Shown piece after piece: positions 34,688-42,688 of a stretch of 64,000 nt of DNA. Numbering within the stretch: the stretch's first letter is position 1; each line of letters begins with the position of its first letter. The notes under the pieces are model-generated. The model made no database searches. It saw only the letters and a program-made list of their open reading frames with translations, and had not been told where the DNA came from. Made by a program: the position numbers and the translations under genes. Source of the stretch: Acidimicrobiales bacterium (GTDB taxonomy: Bacteria; Actinomycetota; Acidimicrobiia; Acidimicrobiales; MedAcidi-G1). Where the stretch lies: contig JAPKBH010000002.1 in NCBI GenBank assembly GCA_028823445.1, positions 56,037 to 120,036 of the forward strand, read 5' to 3'.

Positions 34688-35617
34688 CTAAAAGTTGGGC
34701 CAGCGGCGACGGCGGGTTTGGGTTTGGCGGTCGTTTTTGCCGAGGGCCCAGATGCGTCGCCAAGCACCGGCTTGGGGGCCAGTGAGGTCGGGGGAGGTGC
34801 CGGCGTGGGCGCGTTTGCGGGCTTGCCACCAGTCGGTGGTTGCTTCGTCGGCTAGGGCGGCTACGGCGGCTTCGAGGCGTTCAGCGAAGCGGCGGGCGTT
34901 TTCACCATCGTGGGCTACCAGTGGGTCGCCGAAAGTCACGGTGGTTGAGGAGGGTTGGGGCAAGATGCGGCCTTTGCGCAAGATGCGTCCGGTGCCTTGT
35001 ATGTGGATGGGTACCACGGGTACGTCGCAGCGGATAGCCAGGTAGGCGGCGCCGCCTCGGAAGGGTTGTCCCCATCCGTCGGGGCTGCGGCCGCCTTCGG
35101 GAAAGATCAACAAACTCCATCCGTCGTCAATGAGTTCTCGGGTCATGTCGGCGGAGCGGCGGCCAACTTTGGTGCGTTCAATGGGGATAGCGCCGATGGT
35201 TAGGGCGGCAATGGTCCCGCCGATACGGGTGCCGAAAAAGTAGTCGGCGGCTGCGCCGACCACCATGCGGTGGCGCCAGGGGTCGGGGATGGTGGTCAAC
35301 ATGAGCGGCGTGTCGGCGTGGCTGTGGTGGTTGGCGGCAAAAATTACTGGACCGTCGAGTTGCTCTAAACGGTCTTGCCCATAAACCCGAGGGTCAGCCA
35401 AAATGGTCATGGTGGGGCGCATGATGCCCTCTACTAGGGCGGCTCGGGTGAGGCGTGCTGGGTAGCGGCGGGCCCACGCGGTATCAAAATCGCTACCTAA
35501 GCGTGAGCGTTGAGGTGCCGGGGCTACCCCGTTGGGGGTGGGGGCCGACCGGTAAGGAAACCCTGAGTGGGTTATCAAAGCTCGGGCGCGCCCCAAAGAG
35601 CGGGTGATCAAACTCAC
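34688..35617 (-). CDS. Lysophospholipid acyltransferase (PlsC-like)
   Basis: 309 residues. ANHHSHADTPL is the catalytic HX4D motif and FPEGGRSPDGWGQPFRGGAAYL is the acyl-acceptor block III of 1-acylglycerol-3-phosphate acyltransferases. The start is GTG 35617, overlapping the LarA-like stop (GTGA); the longer reading frame upstream is only a shadow of that gene. Last gene of the four-gene lipid operon; it probably adds an acyl chain to the operon product. Confidence 0.87.
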   Translation of the reverse strand: MSLITRSLGRARALITHSGFPYRSAPTPNGVAPAPQRSRLGSDFDTAWARRYPARLTRAALVEGIMRPTMTILADPRVYGQDRLEQLDGPVIFAANHHSHADTPLMLTTIPDPWRHRMVVGAAADYFFGTRIGGTIAALTIGAIPIERTKVGRRSADMTRELIDDGWSLLIFPEGGRSPDGWGQPFRGGAAYLAIRCDVPVVPIHIQGTGRILRKGRILPQPSSTTVTFGDPLVAHDGENARRFAERLEAAVAALADEATTDWWQARKRAHAGTSPDLTGPQAGAWRRIWALGKNDRQTQTRRRRWPNF

Positions 35618-37254
35618 GTTACGTCCGACATGAAGATGGGTGGGTTTTTCACGTGGGTGATGGTGGCTTGTGGCCCAACAACGTCGCTGGCCATCTCGAG
35701 GGCGTCTTGCAGTGTGCTGGCTGACTGAAAGCCCATGCGTTGCACGGCCGCTGGGTCGCCGCCCACCACGATGACTCGCCCGAGGTGTTGCAGAGCATGG
35801 CTGCCCCAGTACCACATGTAGAAGGGGTGCACCCCGTGGTAGGCGTAGGAGTTGCGGTACAGGTGGATGTACCACTCGTCTTCGGCGTATTTCTTTTCGT
35901 ATTTGCGTTCGATTTCTATCGGGTCGGTGGTGTCAGCGAGAACTTCTTCGAAGAAATCTATGTAACTGGGGTGGTGTACGGGGTGGAATTCCCAGGGGGT
36001 GGGGTGGCTCATAATGAGCACGCCGCCTTCTCGTACTAGTGGTTTGCCGCGGTACATGTTGAAGAAGTAGCCCAGCCCGAGGCACATGACCAAAATGGGG
36101 TTCATGATGGAGTTGACGTTGTAGGGGCAAATGTAGGGCAGGCCCATGGTCAAAATATCGGTTTGGCCTTCTACGGCTACCGATTGTTGTTTGAATACGT
36201 TGGCGGTGGTTATTTCGTGGACTGCTTCGACCTCGCCGGCTTGAATGGAGGTCATTTCGTAAGGGGCTTGCCAAGAGCTAAAGATTTTGCGTCGGGCTTT
36301 GCTGGGCAAGACTTCGAGGCCTTTTTGCATGGCGATGAAGGAGGCGCGGTCTTTGGCGTTCCATTCCCATTCTCGTTTTTGCAGTACCGATAACGGCCCG
36401 GTGCGCCCGAAGGTGTTGTTGTTGATGGTGGTTTCAATCTGGAAGATTTTGACCCCGGCGTCGCGTATGACTTCGCCCATGCGCCAGTTGGAGGCGTGGA
36501 GAGCGGAGTTTTCTCGGTCCATAAAAGAAGTGGAGTTGCGCATGGTGTGCACGTTGTGGTGGTGGCGCAGGCTGGTGTAGCCGGAGAGCCCGGTGGCCGT
36601 GCTTTTGTGGCCTCCGTCCATGGAAACAATGTTGATGTTGACGTAGACGACAAGGTCGCTTTCGGCGGCTCGGCGGCTGAACTGTACGTCTTCGCCGTGG
36701 GGGGTTTCGCCCAGTACCACCATGCCGTCGGGGTCTTCGGCGTCGTGGTTGTAGAGCCGCCCGGAGGGGGCAAAGGCGTCATAGACCCGGTCGCCTACGG
36801 CGTGGCGCAACTCGTCTTCGGTCATGCGGCGATGTATGGCCAAAGCTGCGATGAGGTGCACGTCGTCTACGCCGGCTTCGGCGGCGAGGTCGAGTACGGC
36901 TTCGATGATGCGTTGGCGAATGTCGGGTCGGCGCATGGGGGGCAGGGGCAACGAAATGTCGTCAAAGGCAATGGTCAACTTCATGTCGGGGCGCAACAGG
37001 GCGGCCAATGGTTCAGAGTCGCCAATGGGGTTGGCCAGGGCATGACGAATGGCCCCTTCGGGGTCGGCGAGGCCTTCGAGTGGTTCGGGCGGGTAGATGA
37101 CCCGTGACCGGCCGGCGGGGAGTTTTTCTAGCTTGAATTGGTCGCCGTGGTGAAACAAGATGGGCGGACTGGTGCGGTCTACGTCGAGGACGAAACCGGG
37201 CCGGGGCGCCAAATGCTTGTTGGAAGTTTTGTAAGGGTCAGCGTTGCTACTCAT
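35614..37254 (-). CDS. LarA-like (DUF2088) protein
   Basis: 546 residues. The N-terminal half matches the LarA / DUF2088 fold: FDDISLPLPPMRRPDIRQRI, AALAIHRRMTEDELRHAVGD with H141, YNHDAEDPDGMVVLGETPHG, and DGGHKSTATGLSGY with H216 and K217. H141 and K217 correspond to the catalytic His and the pincer-cofactor-bearing Lys of LarA, so a nickel-pincer enzyme is possible. The C-terminal 250 residues diverge, are rich in Tyr, His and Trp, and do not match known LarA. The start overlaps the dehydrogenase stop by ATGA. Substrate unknown. Confidence 0.75.
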   Translation of the reverse strand: MSSNADPYKTSNKHLAPRPGFVLDVDRTSPPILFHHGDQFKLEKLPAGRSRVIYPPEPLEGLADPEGAIRHALANPIGDSEPLAALLRPDMKLTIAFDDISLPLPPMRRPDIRQRIIEAVLDLAAEAGVDDVHLIAALAIHRRMTEDELRHAVGDRVYDAFAPSGRLYNHDAEDPDGMVVLGETPHGEDVQFSRRAAESDLVVYVNINIVSMDGGHKSTATGLSGYTSLRHHHNVHTMRNSTSFMDRENSALHASNWRMGEVIRDAGVKIFQIETTINNNTFGRTGPLSVLQKREWEWNAKDRASFIAMQKGLEVLPSKARRKIFSSWQAPYEMTSIQAGEVEAVHEITTANVFKQQSVAVEGQTDILTMGLPYICPYNVNSIMNPILVMCLGLGYFFNMYRGKPLVREGGVLIMSHPTPWEFHPVHHPSYIDFFEEVLADTTDPIEIERKYEKKYAEDEWYIHLYRNSYAYHGVHPFYMWYWGSHALQHLGRVIVVGGDPAAVQRMGFQSASTLQDALEMASDVVGPQATITHVKNPPIFMSDVT

Positions 37255-38456
37255 AGTTGGTCACGTTCCTTTTCAGAGCGAAGATCGAATGCAATTTTTA
37301 CGGCACCGCGGCGTCCAGCACCAGCGGCGTGTTCAAGAGCGTCTTGATAACGGTTAAGGGGGTACACGGCAGACACCAGTTGCCCAAGGTCGGCGCTTGC
37401 TACCAGGTCGGCGGCCAGGTCGAAAGTGCGCACGGGGGTGCCGTCGGCGGAGGTTTCGGTGCCGTAGGTGTAGGCCCCGATGAGTTGTATTTCTCGGTGC
37501 CAGAGGGGGGTGAGTTCTAGGCTGACTTGGCTGGGCATGCCGACCAGCACGATGCGTCCGCCAGGCCGGGTGATGGCCAGCCCATCGGTGATGCTTTCGC
37601 TGGAGCCCACGCAGTCCACTACGGCGTCAACGCCGCCGCTGAGTCGGTCTACTGCTCCGTCGTCGGTGTGGAGGCTTATGGCTCGACTGCCGGTGTGGCG
37701 TCGAGCGGCTCGGCGTATTTCTGGTGGGGCGACCACGTGGTCGGCGCCTAACTGGGCGGCCAGGCGGCGTTGGTGGGGGTAGCGGGCGGTGGCCAATATT
37801 TGGGCGTCTGGGTTTTGGGCTCGTAGGGCGGCGATGGTTACCAGGCCGAGGGTGCCGGCTCCTAAGACGGCGATGGTGGCGGCGCCTTGGGCTTTGAGGG
37901 CGGCGTGTACCCCACAGGCGGTGGGTTCGATCATCACGGCGGCTTCGTCGCTGAGGGTGTCGGCTACCGGGTGAAGTTGGCTGGGGTGGGCGGCGAAGGC
38001 GGTCGCCCAACCGCCGCCGGTGTCGTGGCAGGAACCGGTTTGTATGCCGGGTTCAAGGTCGCCAAAGGTGGTGTGTTGGCAGTTGCCGAGGTGGCCGGCG
38101 GCGCAGGCAGGGCAGGTGGGGTCCAGGTTGCGGCTGACGCAGCCTAAAACTGGTTCAAGTACTACTCGACTGCCGTCGGCGAGGTCGCCAACTACTTCGT
38201 GACCGGGTACGAAGGGAAACGAAACGAGGGGTTCGAAGTAGCGGGCAGAGCGGCCGTCAATGGTGGCCAGGTCGGAGCCGCAGATACCAGATAGCCGGGG
38301 CCGTACTTGTACCCAGTCGGGGCCGGGCATTTCTGGTGCATCGAGGTCGGCCAATTTGAGTGGGCCGACGCTGCTGCCGCGCCCTGGGGTGAAGCTGCCG
38401 GCGATGCGGGCGGCGGCGTAGCGACCGATGTTTCGTTTGAATTGCAGGGCTTTCAT
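37251..38456 (-). CDS. Zinc-dependent alcohol dehydrogenase (MDR type)
   Basis: 401 residues. GICGSDLATIDGR with the catalytic Zn Cys near residue 57, PGHEVVGDL with the Zn His, a structural-zinc region CPACAAGHLGNC, and the NAD(P) fold VLGAGTLGLVTIAAL near 200. The ATG 38456 overlaps the upstream stop (ATGA); a TTG six bases earlier is rejected. In this operon it likely oxidises or reduces an alcohol/aldehyde intermediate from the acyl-CoA reductase. Confidence 0.88.
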   Translation of the reverse strand: MKALQFKRNIGRYAAARIAGSFTPGRGSSVGPLKLADLDAPEMPGPDWVQVRPRLSGICGSDLATIDGRSARYFEPLVSFPFVPGHEVVGDLADGSRVVLEPVLGCVSRNLDPTCPACAAGHLGNCQHTTFGDLEPGIQTGSCHDTGGGWATAFAAHPSQLHPVADTLSDEAAVMIEPTACGVHAALKAQGAATIAVLGAGTLGLVTIAALRAQNPDAQILATARYPHQRRLAAQLGADHVVAPPEIRRAARRHTGSRAISLHTDDGAVDRLSGGVDAVVDCVGSSESITDGLAITRPGGRIVLVGMPSQVSLELTPLWHREIQLIGAYTYGTETSADGTPVRTFDLAADLVASADLGQLVSAVYPLNRYQDALEHAAGAGRRGAVKIAFDLRSEKERDQL

Positions 38457-40795
38457 CGCCAAGCCTCCAAGGGGCCGCGTGCGGTGGGGCTATGCGGTGG
38501 GGCTAGGGGCAGCAAGCGGCGGTGCATGCCGGGGGATTTTTGAAAGTCTTCAATGAGCCAGCCGCGTTTGCGGGCGATGCTCGCTAAACGCGTTTCGGGG
38601 TTGACCGCTACCGGGAAACCGACGGCTTCGAGCATGGGGAGGTCGCTGGCTGAGTCGGCGTAGGCAATGGATTCGCGTAGGTCAAGGTTGTGTTCTGCGG
38701 CGTAGTCGGCCAGGGCTTGGTAGCGGGCTTCGCCGGTGGGGGGCACCGCGGTGAGCTCACCGTTGTAGGTGCCGTTTTCTTGGCCCAGTTCGGCGCACAC
38801 GATGTCGTCAAAGAGTGGTTTGAGGGGTTCGACAATGAAGTCCAAGGCCCCGGTGATGAGGAGCGTGCGGTGCCCTAAGGCTCGGTGTTGTCGTACGCGG
38901 CGCAGGCCAGCGGGGAACGATTTGGCCAAGATCAGTTCGCTGAATTGTTCGGCGCTGTCTTCGGATATTTGGTCAATGGGGGCGCCGTCGTAGCGACGGT
39001 AGAAGTAGCGCAAAAAGTCGCTGCGGTCGCGTTTGTCTAGCGCCAAGAGCGTGGGGGCTTCCATCATGGTTTTAAGTACGAATCGTAAGCGGTCGCGTCC
39101 GGAGAGGCGGCGGCTGGCCATCCATGAGTAAGAGGCCACCACGTTGGAGGCAATGAGGGTGTTTTCGAGGTCGAAGGCGGCCAGGTGGCGGTCGGGGGAA
39201 AGTATTTGTTTGCGGAGGCGTTGGGGACGGGTTTCTCCGCCTCGGGCGGGGGGTTTCATGGGCACCCGGCCGGCTTTAACTACCGACGGCAGGTGAATGT
39301 TGGGAACGTAGTAGTCCCAGTCCACGGTTCGTGGGTCGAAGCAAAAGGCGGCTTGGTCGGCTTCGTCGAGGTCGTCCCACATGGCCAGCAGACGGTCGAG
39401 GCCGTAGAGGGCTTCGCATTCGGCGTAGGCGCCGTAGAGGTCGACGTAGCCGGTGGCTCGTTCTACCAGTTCGCTTTTTTCGGCTAATCGGGCGCCAAAC
39501 TCGGCTTGGCGGCCTCGTACCGGCAAAGAGCCGACGATTTTTTCGGCTCGGGTAAGCATGGTGCTGGCGCGTTCGAGTTGCTTTTTGACGCGGCCGCGCC
39601 CGGGGAATGACCATTCGGGCACGGAGATGGGTTGGCCGTGTTCGTCGTAGATGGGGTTTTCGGTGAACCAGGCTCGCACCATGTCCACGAGGTGGCCATA
39701 GCTCAAAGGGTTTTGGCTGCCGGAGGCTACTTGCACAATGTCTGGCCATTGTTGAGGGCCACGAGCGGCGACGGAACAAATGGCGGCCACCACGTAGTCC
39801 ACGGGGATGACGTCGATGATGCCTTCGGGTACGCCGGGGAATTCTTTTAGGAGGCCTCGGGCGTAGGAGATGATGACCGGTTCGGCCATACGGAAGCCGC
39901 GAATCCACCCGGGGGAGGGTTCGGCAACTGCTGATTCGATAATGGCCGGGCGCACGATGCTGAGGGGAATCTCACCCACTGATTCGGCCAGGGCGATTTC
40001 GCCGAGGGCTTTGGTGTAGGCGTAGGCGTCGGGGAAGCCCAACGAGCTGGCTCGGGATATGCCGGCGGTGGCCATGTAGTCGTTGATCCAGCGGGTGCGG
40101 AGTTGTTCGGTTTTGTCGGCCAGGGCTGGGGTACCGGCGGCGCCCAGTTCGTTGGCGGCTTTGCTTTGAAATTCGGCAAGTTGGTCGGGGGTGCGACTTT
40201 GGGATTCCACGTCGAGGCGTATGCGTCGGGCGCTGGCTACTTCGGTGCGCCAGTCAACATTGACGAAAAAGGGGCTTTCGTTTACGGGTTCTTCGGGGGC
40301 AGCGCCGCGTCGACTGCCCGCTACGTAGCAGGTAGAGACGGCCACCATGTGGGGGGTGGTACCGAGTTCGGTCAGGGTTTGGGCAATGCGTACGGGGCCT
40401 AAGAGGTTGATTTCGACGGCGTCATCAAGGGGGGAGTCAAAACTAACCGAGGCGGCGGAGTGGATGAATATGTCACAGGAGGCCAGGGCGGTGCGGCCGT
40501 CGTCGTCGAGGCCCAGCCCGTCGACGCTCACGTCGCCACCGATGGCGGTGATGCGTCGGGCGGCCATTTCGGCGAATTCTTTTTGGCCGAGGTCTTTGCG
40601 TAGGCGGTCAAAGGCGTCGTTGCGCAAGATGTCTCGGTCGACGCGGCGTTGGGCGCCGCGGCGGCCGGGGCGTACGAGGAGAACTAATTCGCAGTCGGGG
40701 GCGGAGCGCAAAAGGCGTTCAACGAGGGCGGTGCCTAAAAAGCCGGTGCTGCCGGTTATGGCGATGCGCTTGCCGGCTAAAGACTGGGGAATCAT
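38453..40795 (-). CDS. Acyl-CoA reductase-HAD phosphatase fusion
   Basis: 780 residues. N-terminal male-sterility/FAR Rossmann domain: ITGSTGFLGTALVERLL at 13-29, active site Y258-AYTK262, then a FAR C-terminal-like part (CFDPRTVDWDYYVP near 485). Residues from about 530 form a HAD-IB domain with DLENT at 542-546 and a later YADSASDLPMLEAVG. The second HAD acid is Glu, not Asp (see findings). It probably reduces a fatty acyl-CoA to aldehyde or alcohol and dephosphorylates a related product. First gene of the four-gene operon; 66 bases from its divergent TetR gene. Confidence 0.83.
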   Translation of the reverse strand: MIPQSLAGKRIAITGSTGFLGTALVERLLRSAPDCELVLLVRPGRRGAQRRVDRDILRNDAFDRLRKDLGQKEFAEMAARRITAIGGDVSVDGLGLDDDGRTALASCDIFIHSAASVSFDSPLDDAVEINLLGPVRIAQTLTELGTTPHMVAVSTCYVAGSRRGAAPEEPVNESPFFVNVDWRTEVASARRIRLDVESQSRTPDQLAEFQSKAANELGAAGTPALADKTEQLRTRWINDYMATAGISRASSLGFPDAYAYTKALGEIALAESVGEIPLSIVRPAIIESAVAEPSPGWIRGFRMAEPVIISYARGLLKEFPGVPEGIIDVIPVDYVVAAICSVAARGPQQWPDIVQVASGSQNPLSYGHLVDMVRAWFTENPIYDEHGQPISVPEWSFPGRGRVKKQLERASTMLTRAEKIVGSLPVRGRQAEFGARLAEKSELVERATGYVDLYGAYAECEALYGLDRLLAMWDDLDEADQAAFCFDPRTVDWDYYVPNIHLPSVVKAGRVPMKPPARGGETRPQRLRKQILSPDRHLAAFDLENTLIASNVVASYSWMASRRLSGRDRLRFVLKTMMEAPTLLALDKRDRSDFLRYFYRRYDGAPIDQISEDSAEQFSELILAKSFPAGLRRVRQHRALGHRTLLITGALDFIVEPLKPLFDDIVCAELGQENGTYNGELTAVPPTGEARYQALADYAAEHNLDLRESIAYADSASDLPMLEAVGFPVAVNPETRLASIARKRGWLIEDFQKSPGMHRRLLPLAPPHSPTARGPLEAWR

Positions 40796-40825
40796 GGGTT
40801 AGTTCTATCAGAAAATAGCAAGACT

Positions 40826-40837
40826 TACCAATTGGTA
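40826..40837. promoter_or_regulatory. TetR operator palindrome
   Basis: TACCAATTGGTA is a perfect 12-base palindrome in the 66-base gap between the divergent lipid operon (40795) and the TetR gene (40862). Confidence 0.6.
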
Positions 40838-40861
40838 GAGAAATGGGTTAAGTTATGCGGC

Positions 40862-41461
40862 ATGGCTCCAAGAGGCGAAACGAAAGAACGGATACTCCAG
40901 GCTGCGCTGGAATCTTTTGGCACGGTGGGTTATGACGGCACGTCGTTAGACGATCTTGCGGCGGGTTTGGGCATTCGCAAGCAAACCATTCTTTATCATT
41001 TTGTGGCCAAACGAAATCTTTTAAATGCGGTGGTTGACCACAATACTGTTTACCTCACCGAAGCTTTAGAGCAGGTTTTGTCGTCTAAAGCATCGGATGC
41101 TGACCGCATTGAAGCGTTGGTGCGCTCGGTATTTCGGGTGGCTCTTGAACAACCGCTGCTCCTTGGTTTGCTTCGCGAAGTGAGCCGGCCGGGTTCGCCC
41201 GCGGCCCCTCGTTTGCGCAATATGATGGTGCCGCTAATGGACCGTGCGGTGGCCTGGATGGAAGCCGAAATGGCCGCTGGTCGTATGCGGCGCACCGATG
41301 CCCAGTTGGTGTTGTTGAGTGCTTATTCCACCGTGGTGGGTTTGGCCACCGAAATCGAGATACTTCGAGCGGCTGGCATAGAACGTGCGCTCCGCCCGGT
41401 TGCCCTTCGGCGCCGTGAACTCCTGCGTTTCCTCCGGGCTTCGCTTATTCCCGCTAAGTAA
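40862..41461 (+). CDS. TetR-family repressor of the lipid operon
   Basis: 199 residues from ATG 40862 (in-frame upstream ATG 40832 would overlap the operator). HTH: RILQAALESFGTVGYDGTSLDDLAAGLGIRKQTILYHF at about 10-47. C-terminal helical domain has an acyl-CoA-regulator look. Divergent from the acyl-CoA reductase operon with a palindrome between, so it is very likely its regulator. Confidence 0.85.
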   Translation: MAPRGETKERILQAALESFGTVGYDGTSLDDLAAGLGIRKQTILYHFVAKRNLLNAVVDHNTVYLTEALEQVLSSKASDADRIEALVRSVFRVALEQPLLLGLLREVSRPGSPAAPRLRNMMVPLMDRAVAWMEAEMAAGRMRRTDAQLVLLSAYSTVVGLATEIEILRAAGIERALRPVALRRRELLRFLRASLIPAK

Positions 41462-41485
41462 CAGCCTCCCACAATCCAAAAAACC

Positions 41486-41516
41486 CAGTTACGTAGGGTC
41501 TGACCCCACGTGACTG
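41486..41516. terminator. Gene-end hairpin (family member 3)
   Basis: Two 15-base arms with one mismatch and one G-T pair around a single T; apex GGGTC-T-GACCC. It lies in the 74-base gap between the convergent TetR and ddl genes. Confidence 0.7.
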
Positions 41517-41535
41517 CGACGGAGGACTGCGAGAG

Positions 41536-42615
41536 TTAGCGGGTGGTGTTGCGGCGTTGGGTGGTGTGGCGTTCGAGGGCGAGGTCTACCAGGCGGTCGA
41601 TGAGCCCGGGGTAACTCAGCCCGGCGTTGAGCCACAGGCGGGGGTACATAGATATCGGGGTGAACCCGGGGATGGTGTTGACCTCGTTGAGAATGACTCG
41701 CCCGTCGTCGGCCACAAAGAAGTCCACCCGGGCCATGCCGGCGCACCGCAAAGCCAAATAAGCCTGGGCGGCCGTGGTTTGCAACTCGACCACTAACTCG
41801 GGGTCTAGGTCGGGGTCCAACACGAGGTCGGCTCCGTCGGCATATTTGTCGTCGTAGTCGTAAAACTCGGCTCCGGGGCAAATCTCACCGGGGCCAGAAA
41901 CCTGTGGCCGGCGGTTACCCAGCACGGCTAATTCAATTTCTCGACCCACGATGGCTTCTTCAATAAGAATCCACTGATCGTAGGTAGCAGCCGTGGCCAG
42001 CGCAGCTTGCAGGGTCAAGGCGTCGGTGGCTCGAGAAACCCCAATGGACGACCCCATGTTGGCGGGTTTTACAAAAACCACCGGGCCAAGATCGGCCAAC
42101 AGCGAGGCCGTTAATGCTTGAGCGGCTTCGCTACCTGCTGTGGGCAAATCGTCGGCGTGCAAACTGCGGTGGCGGGCTTGGCCAATGCCGTGGTGGGCCA
42201 AGATGTCTTTGGCGGCCAGTTTGTCCATGGCGAGCGCCGAGCCCAACACGCCGCTACCGATGTAAGGCACACCGGCTATTTCTAGTAATCCTTGCATGGT
42301 GCCGTCTTCACCCAGAGGGCCGTGCAGCAGAGGGAACACCACCACCGGCCCGGCGGCGGTCAACTTGCGCAACTCGGGGAGAGGGTCCCAGGTGGGGCCG
42401 CTGGGGTCTAAAGCGTCGGGCAGGTCGTCGGCGGCTAAGGCTTCAGCGGCGGCGATGGCCAGCGACCATTGACCGTCACGGTTAATGCCTACCGGTATTA
42501 CTTCGTATTTTTCTGCATCGACGGCGGCCAAAACGTGGCGCGCCGATACACAAGAAACGTCGTGCTCAGCGCTGCGGCCACCAAAGAGCACCACTAGTCG
42601 TTGTCGATCTGTCAT
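41536..42615 (-). CDS. ddl: D-alanine-D-alanine ligase
   Basis: 359 residues. ATP-grasp enzyme that joins two D-Ala for peptidoglycan. Starts MTDRQRLVVLFGGRSAEHDVS; later KPANMGSSIGVS, EEAIVGREIELAVLG, and VNTIPGFTPISMYP. The start at 42615 is used because the longer frame to 42747 has no ddl-like sequence. Divergent from murF 73 bases away, so cell-wall genes are paired here. Confidence 0.94.
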   Translation of the reverse strand: MTDRQRLVVLFGGRSAEHDVSCVSARHVLAAVDAEKYEVIPVGINRDGQWSLAIAAAEALAADDLPDALDPSGPTWDPLPELRKLTAAGPVVVFPLLHGPLGEDGTMQGLLEIAGVPYIGSGVLGSALAMDKLAAKDILAHHGIGQARHRSLHADDLPTAGSEAAQALTASLLADLGPVVFVKPANMGSSIGVSRATDALTLQAALATAATYDQWILIEEAIVGREIELAVLGNRRPQVSGPGEICPGAEFYDYDDKYADGADLVLDPDLDPELVVELQTTAAQAYLALRCAGMARVDFFVADDGRVILNEVNTIPGFTPISMYPRLWLNAGLSYPGLIDRLVDLALERHTTQRRNTTR

Positions 42616-42688
42616 AAAAACATCGTAGAGGTCAGGCGAGCGACAGAGGTGGCACCACTTTGCATCTCTGGCCTGTGAGAATAGCAGC

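Noticed and set aside
35618..35875. N-terminal extension of the acyltransferase
   Set aside because: These codons are an out-of-frame shadow of the LarA-like gene; the GTGA overlap at 35617 gives a better start.
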